A DNA stretch of 64,000 nucleotides from Amycolatopsis tolypomycina (GTDB lineage Bacteria; Actinomycetota; Actinomycetes; Mycobacteriales; Pseudonocardiaceae), in NCBI RefSeq assembly GCF_900105945.1, contig NZ_FNSO01000004.1, positions 372,001-436,000 of the forward strand. Reading direction: 5' to 3'. Under the pieces are notes generated by a model. The model had not been told where the DNA came from and searched no databases. It worked only from the letters and a program-made list of their open reading frames with translations. Positions 62,979-64,000 of the stretch are shown here, piece after piece (the first letter of the stretch is position 1; each line of letters opens with the position of its first letter). The translations under genes and the position numbers were made by a program.

Positions 62979-63523
62979 CACGGCCGGACCGTAGCAGCGT
63001 CGACGAGCTGGTGGCAGCCGGTGTCGCCACTGGAGTGCGTGCACCCTTGAGTGCACTGGTGGCAGTCCGCCGGCACGGTCCACAGTGGAAGATCCACCGC
63101 GAACCCGGCGAGCCGGACGGCGATGATCGTTCGGCTCGCGGCCTCCCGGGGCGTTCGGGAGGCCGGTACGAGCCCGGTATCGGCCGGTTCGTGGTGGATG
63201 AAACGTCCTGCAACCCGCTCGCAGAAGCCCGCGTACTCGCGGGTGTACAGCAGGAACGTGTGCCAGCCGATGTCCACGACGTCGCTGGGGGCGAGCGGTT
63301 CGGTCGAGTGGGCGCAGGTGCCCAGGAACGCGAGTGCCTGGTCCATGATCCGCGCGGCGTACTCCCAGCCGACCTGGTGTTCCCGGGAGATCCGGTCGAC
63401 GAGCCGCTCGAAGAGCTCATCCGGAACGAGGTCTTGCCCATTGCGTTCGTTCACGGTGCTCGCGACGTTCTTTCCGCTGTCGATTACGTCGAGTTTCGTG
63501 GTCACGCCTTGAGCGTCGATCAC
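62978..63523 (-). CDS. Hypothetical protein with a WHTFLLYTREY motif
   Basis: 181 aa. The central part VVDIGWHTFLLYTREYAGFC, followed by GRFIHHEPADTG, resembles the conserved block of glycine-rich-domain (GRDP)-like proteins. A Cys/His-rich C-terminus (DCHQC, GCTHSSGDTGCH) could bind zinc. It is followed directly by the APH-fold gene (TGATG). An HTH gene is divergent upstream. The three may form a unit, but the role is unknown. Confidence 0.7.
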   Translation of the reverse strand: MIDAQGVTTKLDVIDSGKNVASTVNERNGQDLVPDELFERLVDRISREHQVGWEYAARIMDQALAFLGTCAHSTEPLAPSDVVDIGWHTFLLYTREYAGFCERVAGRFIHHEPADTGLVPASRTPREAASRTIIAVRLAGFAVDLPLWTVPADCHQCTQGCTHSSGDTGCHQLVDAATVRP

Positions 63524-63645
63524 TGCCTGGATTTCCCACAGGGCATTCTGGAGGGCACAGACCGGCTTTCCCGGGGCAATCTACGTCGGTGTCACCTTTG
63601 GTCACAGCGCGTACACTCCACGTGATACGTGAGGGGGGCATCGGG

Positions 63646-64000
63646 GTGGTCACGCCGAACACAAAGCTTCGCGCTGCGCGCGAAGCGAAGCCGTCACGCG
63701 CGAATCCGGGTGAAGGTACGACTCGCGCGGAGCTTGCCGACGCCGTGAACCTGTACCTCTGGGATACCAGGAAGACCCACTACCACCTCGACGCGGACAC
63801 GATCAAGCGCTACGAAAGCGGCAGGGTTGGCTGGCCGGGTGAGGCGTACCGGGAGGGACTGCGGGCGGTCCTCGATGCGGCAACGGACGCCGACCTCCCT
63901 TTCCGCCCGACGAGGCGGGGCCGCGTTCCGGCCCCTCGGGCCGTGGCAGCGCTTCCGGCCGCCGCGCCGGATCGTCCCGGCCTCGTCGAGCTCGGCTCCA
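63646..64000 (+). CDS. HTH regulator (partial)
   Basis: N-terminal 118 codons, cut by the right edge; GTG start with GAGGGGGG upstream. The sequence TPNTKLRAAREAKPS, AELADAVNLYLWDT, LDADTIKRYESGRVGWPG is the XRE-like HTH common in large Streptomyces and Pseudonocardiaceae regulators that continue with TPR repeats. A TACACT (63612-63617) may be its -10 box. It is divergent from the 62978 gene, 122 bp away. Confidence 0.8.
   Translation, partial: MVTPNTKLRAAREAKPSRANPGEGTTRAELADAVNLYLWDTRKTHYHLDADTIKRYESGRVGWPGEAYREGLRAVLDAATDADLPFRPTRRGRVPAPRAVAALPAAAPDRPGLVELGS

Overview
The window is high-GC actinobacterial chromosome (nearly every third codon position is G or C, many GTG starts, 4-bp ATGA/GTGA gene overlaps). 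A type I mce operon, a sepIVA-DUF177-rpmF-rnc-mutM block in the same order as in mycobacteria, SigE-type sigma factors and Pseudonocardiaceae-like small proteins point to the Pseudonocardiaceae, most likely Amycolatopsis. The genus is an inference from memory; no search was run. I see no phage genes, transposases, CRISPR array, tRNA or rRNA.

Layout. 1-6262 (minus): an mce lipid-import operon yrbEA-yrbEB-mceA-B-C-D-E, cut by the left edge before mceF. 6578-6726: an inverted array of 21-nt repeats. 6728-9834: a minus-strand flavin monooxygenase pair facing a plus-strand small HTH gene and a Clp-N gene across two palindromes. 9889-13677: an HTH-nSTAND-TM-WD40 protein with 14 WD repeats. 13678-14333: hairpins, a second 21-nt repeat array and two gene remnants. 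14334-19738: HelD-like RNA polymerase recycling ATPase, rsmD, coaD, a secreted tandem RNase, and a SigE-type sigma factor with its membrane partner. 19851-24847: the sepIVA-DUF177-rpmF-rnc-mutM housekeeping block, interrupted by a secreted PL6-like polysaccharide lyase. 24880-27315: an EspR-like regulator, an ImmA/IrrE-type metallopeptidase and a DUF6545 membrane protein. 27344-31436: SMP-30 lactonase with a divergent Lrp regulator, a PadR-HAAS pair and an alpha/beta hydrolase. 31590-32003: degenerate tandem repeats.

32785-37934 (plus) is a gamma-glutamylated amine catabolic operon: glutamine synthetase-like ligase, PuuD-type hydrolase, aldehyde dehydrogenase, SDR and a cyclase-family hydrolase. 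38201-39493 is a large HTH protein of unknown function. 39655-47857 is a glycine-to-pyruvate operon under a tandem glycine riboswitch: gcvP-gcvT-gcvH-glyA-lipA-sdaA. GcvPTH cleaves glycine, LipA lipoylates GcvH, GlyA makes serine from a second glycine, and SdaA deaminates serine to pyruvate.

47879-64000 is accessory: a FadR-type regulator, a 5'-truncated HxlR regulator, an open frame joining an SDR to a class A PBP-like protein whose transpeptidase motifs are all lost, O-methyltransferase and MocR regulator, a Tet(X)-like monooxygenase, a GT-C-like membrane protein, a two-domain fatty acyl reductase, a ferredoxin reductase, a MerR regulator with a perfect operator in front of an 84-aa protein, and an APH-fold/HTH cluster running off the right edge.

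The best candidates for something undescribed are the EspR-like/ImmA/DUF6545 triad, the 21-nt repeat family shared by two loci, the pseudo-transpeptidase fusion, the duplicated RNase with a dead second copy, and the apparent ATC start codon of gcvP.
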